From Deinococcus sp. QL22 (GTDB lineage: Bacteria > Deinococcota > Deinococci > Deinococcales > Deinococcaceae), in contig NZ_CP097149.1 in the NCBI RefSeq assembly GCF_023370075.1, positions 186,001 through 250,000 of the forward strand: a DNA stretch of 64,000 nt. Reading direction: 5' to 3'. Positions 63,163-64,000 of this stretch are shown one piece after another. The position numbers and the translations under genes are program-made. How positions within the stretch are numbered: the stretch's first letter is position 1; the number at the start of each line of letters is the position of its first letter. Under the pieces are notes generated by a model, which saw nothing but the letters and a program-made list of their open reading frames with translations, was not told where the DNA came from and searched no databases.

Positions 63163-63531
63163 CTAGGTCCCGCGTCGCCGTTGATGCTCGGCAATGAGCA
63201 GCCGGTCCAAAGCCCGCTCCGGCTCCGGCTCACTCCCCGGCGTCAGGGCCAGCATCAGCGCTGCGCCCTCCTGCAGCAGGCCCGGCACATGTGGCGCGAC
63301 CAGCTCCGGGAAGGCCTCAGCAATCCGCGCCAGGGCGTGATACGGCTCCTGGCTCGGCGAGGGTCGCCCGCCCCGCTCCATGGTGAGCAACACCCAGCCC
63401 TGACCCCCCAGGCCGAACCGCAGCATCTCGGGATGCAGGTACACCACCTGAATGCCCAGGCTCCGAAGCGTCGCCAGCAGCCCGCAGAGGGCCAGGGCTG
63501 CTTCCTGTTGCGTCATCATCTGATCGGTCAT
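63163..63531 (-). CDS. Hypothetical protein
   Basis: A 122-aa protein from ATG 63531, preceded by AGGAGG at 7 bases. MTDQMMTQQEAALALCGLLA, then VVYLHPEMLRFGLGGQGWVL, resembles a small regulatory or binding domain, with a helical C-terminus. Unrecognised. Confidence 0.65.
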   Translation of the reverse strand: MTDQMMTQQEAALALCGLLATLRSLGIQVVYLHPEMLRFGLGGQGWVLLTMERGGRPSPSQEPYHALARIAEAFPELVAPHVPGLLQEGAALMLALTPGSEPEPERALDRLLIAEHQRRRGT

Positions 63532-63761
63532 GCCTGGCCTCCTGCCCCCATTCTGCGCTTCCTGGTCCTTCTCGGCGGTGGCCCCCTGGGCAGCCCGGGC
63601 ACGCTGGGATAACCGCGCCAACCGCGCCACGGCCGGGAGCCAGACTGGCAAGCACCCTGACATCTGGCCACGTCTCGCGCAGTACCAGAGCGGCCAAGAC
63701 GCTCAGAAGCGCCCTGGCCAGAAAAGGGATGAATACGCTGTTCTAGGTTCTGCAGGACAAG

Positions 63762-64000
63762 CTAGCGCTTGCCTTCAGGAATGGGCTCACCTCCCCGCTG
63801 TGAGCGCAGGCCTTGAGCCGGCGTCTCCGGGACCCGGATGACGGAGTGTGGCCGCTCCGAACCATGCCAGTCGAACCGGGTCACGAAGTACCCACACTGG
63901 TCATGACGCTGTGCATCGAAAAATCGCGCACTGGAGACCTCCAGAAAGTTCTCCTCCACGAGCACGTCATCCAGTGGCCCACACCCAGGCCGCTGGGCAA
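63762..64000 (-). CDS. 3' part of an unrecognised gene (5' beyond window edge)
   Basis: The frame is open from the right edge of the window to a stop at 63762, about 79 residues. VEENFLEVSSARFFDAQRHD and YFVTRFDWHGSERPHSVIR look natural. No domain can be named from this fragment. Confidence 0.45.
   Translation of the reverse strand, partial: AQRPGCGPLDDVLVEENFLEVSSARFFDAQRHDQCGYFVTRFDWHGSERPHSVIRVPETPAQGLRSQRGGEPIPEGKR

Overview
The window looks like part of a Deinococcus-type chromosome or megaplasmid (inference). Most genes are high in G+C with strong G/C third-position bias. There are many small secreted proteins with Sec-type leaders, TnpB-like RuvC proteins, a TPR/winged-helix regulator and an erythromycin-esterase family protein. 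No rRNA, tRNA or CRISPR array was seen. Gene density is low between about 4.5 and 39 kb, where gene remnants, in-frame stops, frameshifts and AT-richer islands cluster. That is typical of accessory DNA.

Region 1 (1-10.6 kb) holds several possible conflict genes. A large protein cut by the window edge is coupled to an SNF2/RapA-like helicase. Next come a GIY-YIG protein on the minus strand and an AT-rich HExxH metalloprotease-like gene. Last is a pair made of a ParB-fold-like 681-aa protein and a small GIY-YIG protein, overlapping at stop and start.

Region 2 (11-18.9 kb) is the clearest defence system. A tight five-gene minus-strand operon runs: C5-cytosine DNA methyltransferase, GHKL (MORC/MutL-like) ATPase, Mrr-like nuclease fused to an SF2 helicase, an unknown 185-aa protein, and a Mig-like T:G mismatch DNA glycosylase. 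A divergent EVE-HNH-type endonuclease gene lies next to the methyltransferase. The methyltransferase would mark self DNA, the ATPase and helicase-nuclease would restrict, and the glycosylase would repair deaminated 5-methylcytosine.

Region 3 (19-35 kb) holds two diverged copies of an unusual module: a TnpB-like protein with an intact RuvC triad plus a short NrS-1-type primase-polymerase. In copy A the two genes overlap by GTGA. In copy B they are separated by a divergent DUF402-like gene, and the primase-polymerase is coupled (TGATG) to a small ORF resembling the missing N-terminal domain of TnpB. GGTGGGTTCA-like repeats surround both copies. Between them lie remnants, an orphan PD-(D/E)XK-like nuclease, secreted proteins and a small gene set with a duplicated 43-bp operator/promoter module.

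Region 4 (35.5-64 kb) is more ordinary: secreted proteins and lipoproteins, a HEAT-repeat protein, a TPR regulator, several immunity-type genes (Imm10-like, SUKH/SMI1-like, HEAT-like) without visible toxins, a HAD-like protein, a three-gene radical-SAM operon whose first protein carries an N-terminal TNSSSSHS motif, a DUF4272 gene interrupted by an amber codon, a pentapeptide-like protein and an erythromycin-esterase homologue. All function calls are from reading the translated sequence; no database search was run.
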